A stretch of 7,590 bases of DNA from a bacterium (GTDB lineage: Bacteria; UBA10199; DSSB01). The stretch lies in the NCBI GenBank assembly GCA_030426445.1, contig JAUHYS010000095.1:1-7590 (forward strand), read 5' to 3'. The position numbers and the translations under genes are program-made. Shown in pieces: positions 1 to 6,468 of the stretch. The notes under the pieces are model-generated. The model had not been told where the DNA came from. It searched no databases and was given only the letters and a program-made list of their open reading frames with translations. The stretch's first letter is position 1. Each line of letters begins with the position of its first letter.

Positions 1-31
1 AAACCAGCAAAACACGTATTATTTTTTTCAT
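1..31 (-). CDS. N-terminus of a leftward gene, probably an exported protein (partial)
   Basis: Reading leftward, an ATG at 31-29 begins MKKIIRVLLV and runs off the window edge. A very strong Shine-Dalgarno (GGAGGAG on the minus strand, positions 47-41) sits 9 bases before this ATG, which is the main evidence that the start is real. Two lysines and an arginine followed by hydrophobic residues fit the n-region and beginning of the h-region of a Sec signal peptide or a membrane anchor. Ten residues are too few to name a family. The gene is divergent from the histidine kinase, so the two share the intergenic region 32-326. Confidence 0.55.
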   Translation of the reverse strand, partial: MKKIIRVLLV

Positions 32-326
32 TGTATAACTCTCCTCCGAAATGGATGTCTAACAGCTAGATTTTACTTAAGTTTAATTGGAAAACCTTTC
101 TTTAGCGAGAAAAAAATTTATTAAAACTATCCTATAACTTTGGGCCATATCGTGCTTTTTTTCAAGCAAAACAAATTAAATTTGAGTAATTTCCTTTATT
201 CCTCTGGCAGGACTAAACTTTTTTTAGAAAAGCTGAATAAAATTCCTTTCTTTAAAAAGATAGATTCGGTTAAAATATATAATTGGAATATTTTGCATTA
301 TTGAAAACACACTTTTTGATGAATTT
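32..326. other. Divergent AT-rich intergenic region
   Basis: These 295 bases separate the leftward partial gene from the rightward kinase gene and must hold promoters for both. The stretch is very AT-rich with many A and T runs. I see a consensus -10 hexamer for the kinase (278-283) but no convincing -35 box, and no good promoter pair for the leftward gene. The 10-mer CCTTTCTTTA occurs twice (95-104 and 245-254), but in such biased sequence this may be chance. A short inverted repeat TGCTT/AAGCA (153-157 and 164-168) is too weak to call a terminator. I found no open frame with a ribosome binding site inside. Confidence 0.5.
278..283 (+). promoter_or_regulatory. Candidate -10 box for the kinase operon
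   Basis: TATAAT, a perfect sigma-70-type -10 hexamer, lies 43 bases before the kinase ATG and would give a leader of roughly 37 bases. No TTGACA-like -35 sits at 16-18 bases upstream, and no TG extension precedes it. In an AT-rich region such a hexamer can arise by chance, so this is only a candidate. Confidence 0.3.
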
Positions 327-2111
327 ATGCAAGAAAATCAATCTAAAATAGCCGAAACCACGATCAAATATTTACTCGAAATTACGTCAGGGAACTGCTC
401 TATCCGCGATATAGATATAGAAAAAGAAAAAAATCCCAACTTAAAAGAAATACTTACTGGATTACTCTACCTGCACGAAGACCTTAAGTTAAAAGAAACC
501 GAGAGATTACGCGCAGAAAGAGAACTCATTGAAGCAAAGGAGTCTGCTGAAGCCGCAACTCGAGCAAAATCAGAATTTTTAGCTAACATGAGTCATGAAA
601 TCCGCACTCCCATGAACGGAATTATTGGTATGAGCGAGTTACTCGACACCACACCTCTTAACAAAAAACAAAGAGACTTCGTAGAAACCATCAAGTCTTC
701 TTCCTATGCACTTCTCAATATTTTAAATGATATATTGGATTTTTCCAAAATTGAGGCCGGAAAGGTCGAGCTAGAAGCCATCCCTTTTGATCTATATGCT
801 GTTTTGGACCATGCTATCAAGCTACTGTCTTTTCGTGCTGAAGAAAAAAATATTGAACTTATTTTGGATATTGCTCCGGATGTCCCTACCCAAGTCATTG
901 GCGATCCCAGTCGACTCCGCCAAATTATCATTAACCTACTTAGCAACGCTATAAAATTTACTCCTAATGGAGAAGTTATTCTAAAAGTAGCTGCAGAATC
1001 TACTACAACGGATTCTACTCAATTATTTTTTGGGGTAGTTGACACGGGATTGGGTATTCCTCAAGAAAAACTACCTCATGTGTTTGAGGCTTTTTCACAA
1101 GCCGATACATCCACAACACGCCGCTTCGGAGGAACCGGACTTGGCCTAGCTATCACTTCGCAACTGGTTGCCATGATGAGTGGAGAGCTGAAGGTCAAAA
1201 GCAAGCTGAATCAAGGAAGTACTTTTTATTTTAGCATCCCCCTTAAACTCAATGAAAAATTTGAACCCAAAGTCGTTTACCTTCGTACTCAAACCTTTAA
1301 AGGAAAAAAAGTTTTAGTCATTGATGACAACCAAACGAATAGAAGAATCCTACGTGAATTATTAAAATCATGGAATATGTCTGCCGTAGATGCTGAAAAT
1401 GGCCTAGTTGCTTTAGGAATATTAAAAAAGTCTCAAGATTATGACATCATATTAGTTGATGCACATATGCCTCAAATGGATGGTTTTACGTTTTTAGCTA
1501 AAGTCACAGAAGACTACCCTAAACTTAGTGAAAAGTGTGTCATGCTGTCCTCAATGGATAGAGAGGGCGGAATGAAGCGCTTAGAAAATTTGGGAATAAA
1601 AAAATATCTTAATAAGCCAATCAGCCAAGCAGAGCTATTAAAGACACTAAAAGATCTTTTAAGTAGTCAATCTTCTGATGCAACTCTATTACATCACGAA
1701 GCCCTCGCTTTGACGATATTAATTGCAGAAAGTAACCATATTAATCGCCAGGTAATCGCTCACACCTTAAAAAAACATGGGCACAACCCTTTATTTACAC
1801 AGGATTACCAAAACCTGAAGAGTGGCCTAAAAGACACCGCTCAAAAAATAGACGCTATTCTTTTAGATTTAGAAGAATTGGATAAAGAAAACATACAAAA
1901 TATTGATCAGTTAAAAAAAATCGCGAAAAGTCATATTCCGCCTATTCCTGTTATTGCAATGACAGCTCCTGGTATTACTCATCAACAACGCTGCTATATA
2001 GAAAACTTCGACGCTTATATTGCTAAGCCTATTTCCGCACAAGGTTTAGTGCAAAGTTTAGAAAAAATTAACCCTAGGACTGAGGGAGTCAATTATGAAA
2101 AAGAAAAATAA
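327..2111 (+). CDS. Soluble hybrid histidine kinase with two receiver domains (HisKA-HATPase-REC-REC)
   Basis: This 594-residue hybrid sensor kinase should autophosphorylate on histidine and pass phosphate to its own receiver. Residues 10-55 resemble the HAMP-like segment found before some kinases, with the LLEITSGN and EILTGLLYLHEDL pieces. A charged, probably coiled-coil stretch (54-85) follows. The HisKA H-box has His90 in SHEIRTPMN. The ATPase domain has N207 (NLLSNAIKF), DTGLG at 239-243, the F-box near 253 and GGTGLGLAI at 268-276. REC1 (about 328-446) is complete: D333/D334, acceptor D378, S408, K430. REC2 (about 463-580) keeps D514, T546 and K567 but has E468-S469 in place of the acidic pair and lacks the MPxMDG loop. 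I see no membrane segment, PAS or GAF domain, so the protein is probably cytoplasmic and takes its signal from a partner. No clear Shine-Dalgarno precedes the ATG, and the frame is open back to a stop at 261-263. The gene overlaps the next one by 17 bases. Confidence 0.93.
   Translation: MQENQSKIAETTIKYLLEITSGNCSIRDIDIEKEKNPNLKEILTGLLYLHEDLKLKETERLRAERELIEAKESAEAATRAKSEFLANMSHEIRTPMNGIIGMSELLDTTPLNKKQRDFVETIKSSSYALLNILNDILDFSKIEAGKVELEAIPFDLYAVLDHAIKLLSFRAEEKNIELILDIAPDVPTQVIGDPSRLRQIIINLLSNAIKFTPNGEVILKVAAESTTTDSTQLFFGVVDTGLGIPQEKLPHVFEAFSQADTSTTRRFGGTGLGLAITSQLVAMMSGELKVKSKLNQGSTFYFSIPLKLNEKFEPKVVYLRTQTFKGKKVLVIDDNQTNRRILRELLKSWNMSAVDAENGLVALGILKKSQDYDIILVDAHMPQMDGFTFLAKVTEDYPKLSEKCVMLSSMDREGGMKRLENLGIKKYLNKPISQAELLKTLKDLLSSQSSDATLLHHEALALTILIAESNHINRQVIAHTLKKHGHNPLFTQDYQNLKSGLKDTAQKIDAILLDLEELDKENIQNIDQLKKIAKSHIPPIPVIAMTAPGITHQQRCYIENFDAYIAKPISAQGLVQSLEKINPRTEGVNYEKEK
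2082..2088 (+). promoter_or_regulatory. Ribosome binding site inside the kinase gene, for the REC-HPt gene
   Basis: GAGGGAG lies 6 bases before the ATG at 2095, within the last codons of the kinase gene. It supports independent, probably coupled, initiation of the REC-HPt protein. It also argues that the boundary is a real gene start and not a sequencing frameshift in a single long gene. Confidence 0.7.
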
Positions 2112-2832
2112 TATAAAAATTTTATTAGCAGAAGACAATCTAGTTAACCAAAAAGTGGCATATAATTTACTTAGTGAAGAAGGGTACCATGTCGTCATTG
2201 CTAATAACGGTCATGAAGTTTTGAATCTCTTAAAAAAAGAACCTTTTGATTTGATTCTTATGGATATTCAAATGCCAGAAATGAGTGGGATGGAAGCGAC
2301 GCAAGCTATTCGCACTCAAGAACAAGAGACCGGAAAACACATTCCTATTATTGCTGTTACTGCACACGCAATGAAAGGCGATCGAGAAAAGTGCATCGAA
2401 GCCGGCATGGATGATTATATCTCTAAACCGGTTAATCCTAAACAACTCTATGATGTCATTAAAAATTTCTACTCTGACACAGCAACAAAGGAAGCAAGTA
2501 ACGAAAGTTATGATCATGGTATGGTGATGGAACGTGTAGGAGGCGATGAAACTTTAATGCGTGAAATCGTCAATATATTTGTGGAAGAATCTCCAGTACT
2601 TCTCAATGAGATCGAAGGAGCGATAAATCTAAAAGATGCCAAAAAACTAGAGAGGTCTGCGCATTCTTTAAAAGGCTCCGTGAGTAATTTTTCAGCAAAA
2701 AAAGCTTACGATGTTGCATACCAATTAGAAAAAATGGGTCACCAAGGAAAAGTAGATGATGCTCAAAAAGTGTTCAAAAATTTGGAAAAAGAAATTGAAA
2801 CCCTTACCAGAGAGTTATGTTCCCATATATAA
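2095..2832 (+). CDS. Receiver-HPt phosphorelay protein (REC-HPt)
   Basis: This 245-residue protein joins a CheY-like receiver to a histidine phosphotransfer domain. The receiver (about 6-125) is canonical: E13/D14, acceptor D57 in LMDIQMPEMSG, T89 and K111 in the SKP motif. A short polar linker follows. The HPt four-helix bundle (about 140-240) carries phosphorylatable His190 in AHSLKGSVSNFSA. There is no DNA-binding or enzymatic output, so the protein should act as a phosphate shuttle. In BarA- or ArcB-like tripartite kinases such domains form the C-terminus of the kinase itself; here they are a separate protein. The start overlaps the kinase gene by 17 bases and has its own GAGGGAG site. 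The likely job, inferred from domains and context, is to accept phosphate from the upstream kinase via His190 and deliver it to the receiver of the diguanylate cyclase encoded 38 bases downstream. Confidence 0.92.
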   Translation: MKKKNNIKILLAEDNLVNQKVAYNLLSEEGYHVVIANNGHEVLNLLKKEPFDLILMDIQMPEMSGMEATQAIRTQEQETGKHIPIIAVTAHAMKGDREKCIEAGMDDYISKPVNPKQLYDVIKNFYSDTATKEASNESYDHGMVMERVGGDETLMREIVNIFVEESPVLLNEIEGAINLKDAKKLERSAHSLKGSVSNFSAKKAYDVAYQLEKMGHQGKVDDAQKVFKNLEKEIETLTRELCSHI

Positions 2833-2855
2833 TATGGTTGGGTAGGATCTATAAC

Positions 2856-2861
2856 AAAGGA
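2856..2861 (+). promoter_or_regulatory. Ribosome binding site that fixes the diguanylate cyclase start
   Basis: AAAGGA lies 9 bases before the ATG at 2871. The same frame is open further upstream, to an ATG at 2817 inside the preceding gene, but that start has no such site. It would also put 18 unrelated residues before the MKVLIAEDE sequence with which receiver domains normally begin. Confidence 0.65.
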
Positions 2862-2870
2862 AATCATACC

Positions 2871-3842
2871 ATGAAGGTCTTAATTGCAGAAGACGAATTG
2901 GTCTCAAGGAAACTACTAGAAAGCACTTTAAAAAAGTGGGGATATAACGTTGTCTCTGTAGAAAATGGGAAAAAAGCTTGGGAGATTATACAAAAAAAAG
3001 ACGCGCCCCGCTTACTTATACTCGATTGGATGATGCCAGAAATGGATGGCATCGAAGTCATTCGGCACTTGCGGAGTCGCGAGGATCCATTTTATTCTTA
3101 TGTCATTTTACTCACTTCAAAAACCGAACGCAAAGATATCATTGAGGGCCTTTCCTCAGGTGCAGACGATTATTTAGCAAAACCTTTCGACTCAAATGAG
3201 CTCAAACAAAGAATTTTGGTAGGCCGAAGAATTCTAGAGCTTCTCACAGAGCTTTCCAAGGCTAGAGAAATACTAGCACGCAAGGCTTCTATTGATTCTC
3301 TGACAAGCCTCTACAACCGCGGTGCCATTATCGAACTATTAGAAAAAGAAATTTACCGAAGCAAGCGTGAAAATAACTTATTAGGGGTCATCATGCTTGA
3401 TTTGGATCACTTTAAAAGAGTTAACGACACGTTCGGTCACATGGCAGGGGATGCTGTTTTAAGAGAAGCCGCAAAAAGGCTTTCTAAAGTCATCCGCCCT
3501 TATGACTATGCGGGACGCTATGGAGGAGAAGAGTTTTTAATTGTCATGCCCGGATGCAGTTTTAAAAATACTCGTTCTCGTGCAGAGGAAATCCTGTCTC
3601 AAATTCGCGACCCAAAAATGAACATCCCAGAAGGCATTTTACAAATAACAGCCAGTATCGGATATGTCTCTACCGAGTTATTAGATGATTTTAATCCACG
3701 CTTATTAATCCAAATGGCCGACTCTGCACTTTACGAAGCAAAAAGCGCAGGACGCAATCGAATTGCTTCCATTAACTTTTTTCGCAATTATAAAATTGAT
3801 GGACAAAACCCTACCAATTATCATTTTAGTGAAAATATTTAA
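2871..3842 (+). CDS. Response regulator with diguanylate cyclase output (REC-GGDEF)
   Basis: This 323-residue protein is a phosphorylation-controlled enzyme that makes cyclic-di-GMP from two GTP. The receiver (1-120) has E7/D8, acceptor D52 in LDWMMPEMDG, T82 and K104. A helical linker (about 118-138) joins it to the GGDEF domain. That domain begins at the DSLTSLYNR signature (142-150), has metal-binding D177 in LDLDHFK, an intact GGEEF active site (218-222), and ends near GRNRI (294-298). R209-x-x-D212 lies at the usual distance before GGEEF, so the product-inhibition I-site looks functional. About 25 residues of unrecognised polar tail follow. The order REC-GGDEF resembles WspR, or PleD without its second receiver. 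As the last gene of the signalling operon it is the natural output of the phosphorelay. Activation by phosphorylation-driven dimerisation is known for the family and inferred here. Confidence 0.93.
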   Translation: MKVLIAEDELVSRKLLESTLKKWGYNVVSVENGKKAWEIIQKKDAPRLLILDWMMPEMDGIEVIRHLRSREDPFYSYVILLTSKTERKDIIEGLSSGADDYLAKPFDSNELKQRILVGRRILELLTELSKAREILARKASIDSLTSLYNRGAIIELLEKEIYRSKRENNLLGVIMLDLDHFKRVNDTFGHMAGDAVLREAAKRLSKVIRPYDYAGRYGGEEFLIVMPGCSFKNTRSRAEEILSQIRDPKMNIPEGILQITASIGYVSTELLDDFNPRLLIQMADSALYEAKSAGRNRIASINFFRNYKIDGQNPTNYHFSENI

Positions 3843-3904
3843 AAGTTCGACTTAATTACTTGATTGAATTTGTAAAATTTTCTATCCCTCTTTACTTTTT
3901 TTAT

Positions 3905-5164
3905 ATGGCACAAATACAACATTGGTTTTTTTGGTTATTTCTCGTCTTTTTTTTAATCTCACATTTTTACGAATGGCTATTGGATTTTCTTAACCTCAAA
4001 GAGATAAAAAAGCATCTCACGCGCATTCCAGATCTATTTGCAAAGTCTATCAACTTCGAAGAATATCAAAAAAGTATCTCTTATACTCAAAGTAAAACGC
4101 ATTTTGGTTGGATTAAAACCCTCTTTGAAGTCGTCTTGCTGTGGGCTTTTATTCTCACAGGATGGTTTGGTACGCTAGATCAATTTTTAGCCAATGCCAT
4201 CGGAGCTGACTCGATCTGGTATCCGGTTAGCTATCCTTTTATGCTAGGGGCCATTTTCTATTTATTGGGTTTACCTTTTACAATTTATTTCCAATTTGTT
4301 TTAGAAGAACTTTTTGGTTTTAATCGTACTACAGCAAAAACTTTTATACTTGATCAGATCAAGTCCGGTTTTTTAGCTCTACTTTTAGGAGCCCCCCTAC
4401 TTTTACTGATTTTTAAAACCGTGACCTGGTTAGGAGATTATTGGTGGCTAGGAGCTTGGGGCCTAGTGATGTTTTTCCAATTTTTAGTGGCAGCTTTGTT
4501 TCCAGTCTTGTTTGCCCCACTTTTTTACAAATTTACCCCGCTTGAAGAGTGGGAACTTAAAAACAGCATCGAAGCTTTAGCCAAGAAAATTAAATTTAAG
4601 ATGATGGGAGTTTTTACAATCGATGGGTCCAAGCGTTCCAGTCATTCTAATGCGTTTTTTGCAGGCATGGGAAAAGCTAGGCGCATTGTACTTTTTGATA
4701 CTTTATTAAAACAACTTAACCAGGATGAAATTATTTCAGTTTTAGCCCACGAAATGGGGCATAGCCAAAAAAAGCATATTCAAAAAAGTTTGATTCTTTC
4801 TAGCCTGATGACTTTACTGGGGCTTTGGATACTTTCGCTCTTATTGAAATGGCCCCCCTTTTTTCAGATCTTTGGTATCACCACACCCAGTTTGCATACC
4901 GGAATCGTCATCTTTGGGCTGATTAGTTCGGTCTTTACCTTTTTTCTGACTCCAGTTTTTAATTTATTTTCTAGAAAAAATGAATACGAAGCCGATGAGT
5001 TTTCTGTCCAAACGGTCAAAGATCCTGACAGCATGATTTCTTCTTTAGTCAAATTATCTAAGGAAAACCTTTCAAACCTGACGCCTCACCCCTGGTATAG
5101 TTTTTATCATTACTCGCACCCCACCACTTTAGAGCGCGCTGAGGCTATTCGGAAGCTTTCTTAA
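3905..5164 (+). CDS. M48 family membrane metalloprotease (Ste24/CAAX-protease-like)
   Basis: This 419-residue polytopic zinc protease resembles the Ste24 / CAAX prenyl protease 1 family. Hydrophobic segments lie near residues 7-28, 70-95, 110-130, 153-175, 183-207, 296-315 and 333-353. The zinc site is H282-E283-M284-G285-H286 plus E360 in the SRKNEYEAD motif. The C-terminal HP-x-x-x-ER-x-x-AI element (405-414) is also typical. In eukaryotes these enzymes trim prenylated proteins; bacterial members probably act in inner-membrane protein quality control, and the substrate here is unknown. The ATG start puts the first transmembrane segment close to the N-terminus. A TTG at 3860 in the same frame would add 15 residues. 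Neither start has a clear Shine-Dalgarno, so the start is uncertain. The gene lies 62 bases after the cyclase gene and could be read from the same transcript, though no functional link is evident. Its 3' end overlaps lolA by 20 bases, tail to tail. Confidence 0.9.
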   Translation: MAQIQHWFFWLFLVFFLISHFYEWLLDFLNLKEIKKHLTRIPDLFAKSINFEEYQKSISYTQSKTHFGWIKTLFEVVLLWAFILTGWFGTLDQFLANAIGADSIWYPVSYPFMLGAIFYLLGLPFTIYFQFVLEELFGFNRTTAKTFILDQIKSGFLALLLGAPLLLLIFKTVTWLGDYWWLGAWGLVMFFQFLVAALFPVLFAPLFYKFTPLEEWELKNSIEALAKKIKFKMMGVFTIDGSKRSSHSNAFFAGMGKARRIVLFDTLLKQLNQDEIISVLAHEMGHSQKKHIQKSLILSSLMTLLGLWILSLLLKWPPFFQIFGITTPSLHTGIVIFGLISSVFTFFLTPVFNLFSRKNEYEADEFSVQTVKDPDSMISSLVKLSKENLSNLTPHPWYSFYHYSHPTTLERAEAIRKLS

Positions 5165-5816
5165 AGACAAAAACATCCTCACTCAATTGAGCCGGCTTTT
5201 GAATATCTTTAAAAAAATAATGGGTGAGATTGCCCCCTTCGTTGAATAAATAAAACTCTTTCACCAAAAAAGTATCCGGATCAAAACCCATTACCAACCA
5301 GTTAATTTGAGAAAGCTTTTTAAGCGGGGTCAGTTCTAACCAATGCAGTTTGCCCTTTTCTCTTTTAAAACTTTCCCACTTTTTAGGGTCAACTGATTCA
5401 ACAGCAAACTCCTTTGTTAGCTGACCCAAACCCGTTAAAAAACTTAAGGCTTCAGCGGGAATCTCTTCATCACTTAAAGACACCTCTTGCACCTGATGAT
5501 CCCCCTGCTGTTGGATCCAAAGTGTTTTGCCATCACTATAATAATGTCTGCCGCGCTTGCCTTCATAAATAATTTTAAATTTTCCGGGTTTTTTAAGCGT
5601 CATTTTACCCTTTTTTTTCACCTTTTTTTCTAAAAGTGCGACATAGGTTTCCTGTTCAAATTGAATTTCTAAATTCTCTGTAGCCTCGTAGGCCTTTTGC
5701 ACTTGTGAGGCAATCTGTGGAGGAGTCAGTCCATAGACATGGTAACTAAAAAAACAAAGCAAGCAGCCCATCAACAGTTTAAGGAGTCTTAAATTTATTT
5801 TTCTAATTAAAAACAT
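5145..5816 (-). CDS. lolA: Outer-membrane lipoprotein carrier protein LolA
   Basis: This 223-residue periplasmic chaperone of the LolA family would take lipoproteins released from the inner membrane by the LolCDE transporter and carry them to the outer membrane. A basic n-region and hydrophobic stretch (4-24) form a signal peptide, with cleavage plausible after VYG (27-29). The mature part shows the family pattern: a GKMTLKKPGKFKIIYEG strand pair (70-86), SDGKTLWIQQQ (94-104), and a C-terminal FVFKK strand. Length fits LolA. The LMGC at 15-18 resembles a lipobox, but it lies inside the hydrophobic core, so I do not read the protein as a lipoprotein. The start ATG overlaps the stop of the CAP gene by one base (TAATG), and a GAGGGA site (5827-5822) lies 5 bases upstream, indicating translational coupling. 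Sequence identity to characterised LolA cannot be measured here, so a LolA-like paralogue is possible. Confidence 0.85.
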   Translation of the reverse strand: MFLIRKINLRLLKLLMGCLLCFFSYHVYGLTPPQIASQVQKAYEATENLEIQFEQETYVALLEKKVKKKGKMTLKKPGKFKIIYEGKRGRHYYSDGKTLWIQQQGDHQVQEVSLSDEEIPAEALSFLTGLGQLTKEFAVESVDPKKWESFKREKGKLHWLELTPLKKLSQINWLVMGFDPDTFLVKEFYLFNEGGNLTHYFFKDIQKPAQLSEDVFVFKKASE

Positions 5817-6415
5817 TAAAGTCCCTCACTGGCAAAAACTTGGGTACAAAAAATCTGTGTCCAACTACTGATACAGGCAATTTCCATACGAGTGTATTTA
5901 TCCGATAAAATATTCGCACGATGCGATTTAGAACCCATCCAGTCCTCCATCATCACTTTAGTAATCGCCTCCGGATCGCTGAGACCTTTTTGACTTTGTA
6001 CACTGTGTAGATTTTCTCCTAAAGAAGCGCGCACTTCTTGCACATACTTGGCAACTCGATCCACCACAGATTTTTTCTCTGGACTAAAATGTGAGAGGTA
6101 TTGACGCGTTATCATGTCTTTTGAATGATCTTGGGCCGCCTTTTTAATGACATCAAGTTTTTTTAAGGCAACAAGTCCTTTTTTAACGCGCTCTTGATTA
6201 CTTTTTTCAAATAATAGGCCTTCAACCTTTTGACTCAAGGCTGCAGGAGAAATTAACTCCCCCTCTTTTTGCTCTAATTGAAAAGCCTTCTTTTTGGCTT
6301 TTTGTGCATAGACCGAAAAAAACGGAAATAAACTTGCACAAATCACAGAGACCAAAATAAATAATTTTAACTCATTTTTATGAGTCTTCTTACTTGAAAT
6401 ATGGAAAAAATTCAT
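5816..6415 (-). CDS. Secreted CAP/SCP-domain protein
   Basis: This 199-residue exported protein has one CAP (SCP/PR-1-like) domain. An unusually long charged n-region (1-16) precedes the hydrophobic core (17-33); cleavage is likely after VYA (35-37). The CAP domain (about 60-195) shows the bacterial pattern: N-x-x-R (73-76), AAQDHSKDM (93-101), YLSHFSPE with H109, GEN at 133-135, and WMGSKSHRANIL with H165. H109, E134 and H165 correspond to conserved cavity residues. C181 and C190 could form a disulfide in the periplasm. The molecular function of bacterial CAP proteins is mostly unknown; envelope or extracellular roles are inferred. The start has a GGAG site 8 bases upstream (6427-6424). The gene is first in a two-gene unit with lolA and divergent from xth. 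Confidence 0.88.
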   Translation of the reverse strand: MNFFHISSKKTHKNELKLFILVSVICASLFPFFSVYAQKAKKKAFQLEQKEGELISPAALSQKVEGLLFEKSNQERVKKGLVALKKLDVIKKAAQDHSKDMITRQYLSHFSPEKKSVVDRVAKYVQEVRASLGENLHSVQSQKGLSDPEAITKVMMEDWMGSKSHRANILSDKYTRMEIACISSWTQIFCTQVFASEGL

Positions 6416-6442
6416 GAAAATAGCTCCAATCGAATTTTTAAT
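6414..6442 (+). promoter_or_regulatory. xth: Candidate promoter for xth
   Basis: ATGAAA (6414-6419) and TTTAAT (6437-6442) are 17 bases apart and match the sigma-70 -35 and -10 consensus at 4 and 5 of 6 bases. The predicted transcript would start about 20 bases before the xth ATG and include its AAAGG site (6455-6459). The -35 part overlaps the first codon of the divergent CAP gene. Confidence 0.3.
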
Positions 6443-6468
6443 TTAGTCATTTATAAAGGTTTTTTCAA
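6440..6468 (-). promoter_or_regulatory. Candidate promoter for the CAP-lolA unit
   Basis: On the minus strand TTGAAA (6468-6463) and TAAATT (6445-6440) are exactly 17 bases apart and match the sigma-70 -35 and -10 consensus at 5 and 4 of 6 bases. The predicted start near 6433 leaves a short leader containing the GGAG site. It would overlap the candidate xth promoter at the -10 boxes. Confidence 0.4.

Noticed and set aside
95..254. Repeated 10-mer CCTTTCTTTA upstream of the kinase
   Set aside because: Only two copies in very AT-rich, T-run-rich sequence; likely chance.
704..946. Minus-strand open frame inside the kinase gene
   Set aside because: It is a shadow of the histidine kinase domain with no ribosome site and no recognisable protein features.
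2230..2517. Minus-strand open frame inside the REC-HPt gene
   Set aside because: It lies fully within a well-supported coding region and has a composition typical of an antisense shadow.
2817..2870. N-terminal extension of the diguanylate cyclase from an ATG at 2817
   Set aside because: It overlaps the previous gene, lacks a ribosome site, and would add 18 residues before a canonical receiver start; the ATG at 2871 has AAAGGA at proper spacing.
5182..5196. Palindromes CTCAATTGAG and GCCGGC near the M48/lolA junction as a two-way terminator
   Set aside because: They are perfect palindromes without a loop and lie inside lolA coding sequence; they do not form a terminator-like hairpin with a T tract.
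5762..5773. LMGC in the LolA signal peptide as a lipobox
   Set aside because: The cysteine is followed by more hydrophobic residues and a better signal-peptidase I site (VYG), and LolA proteins are soluble.
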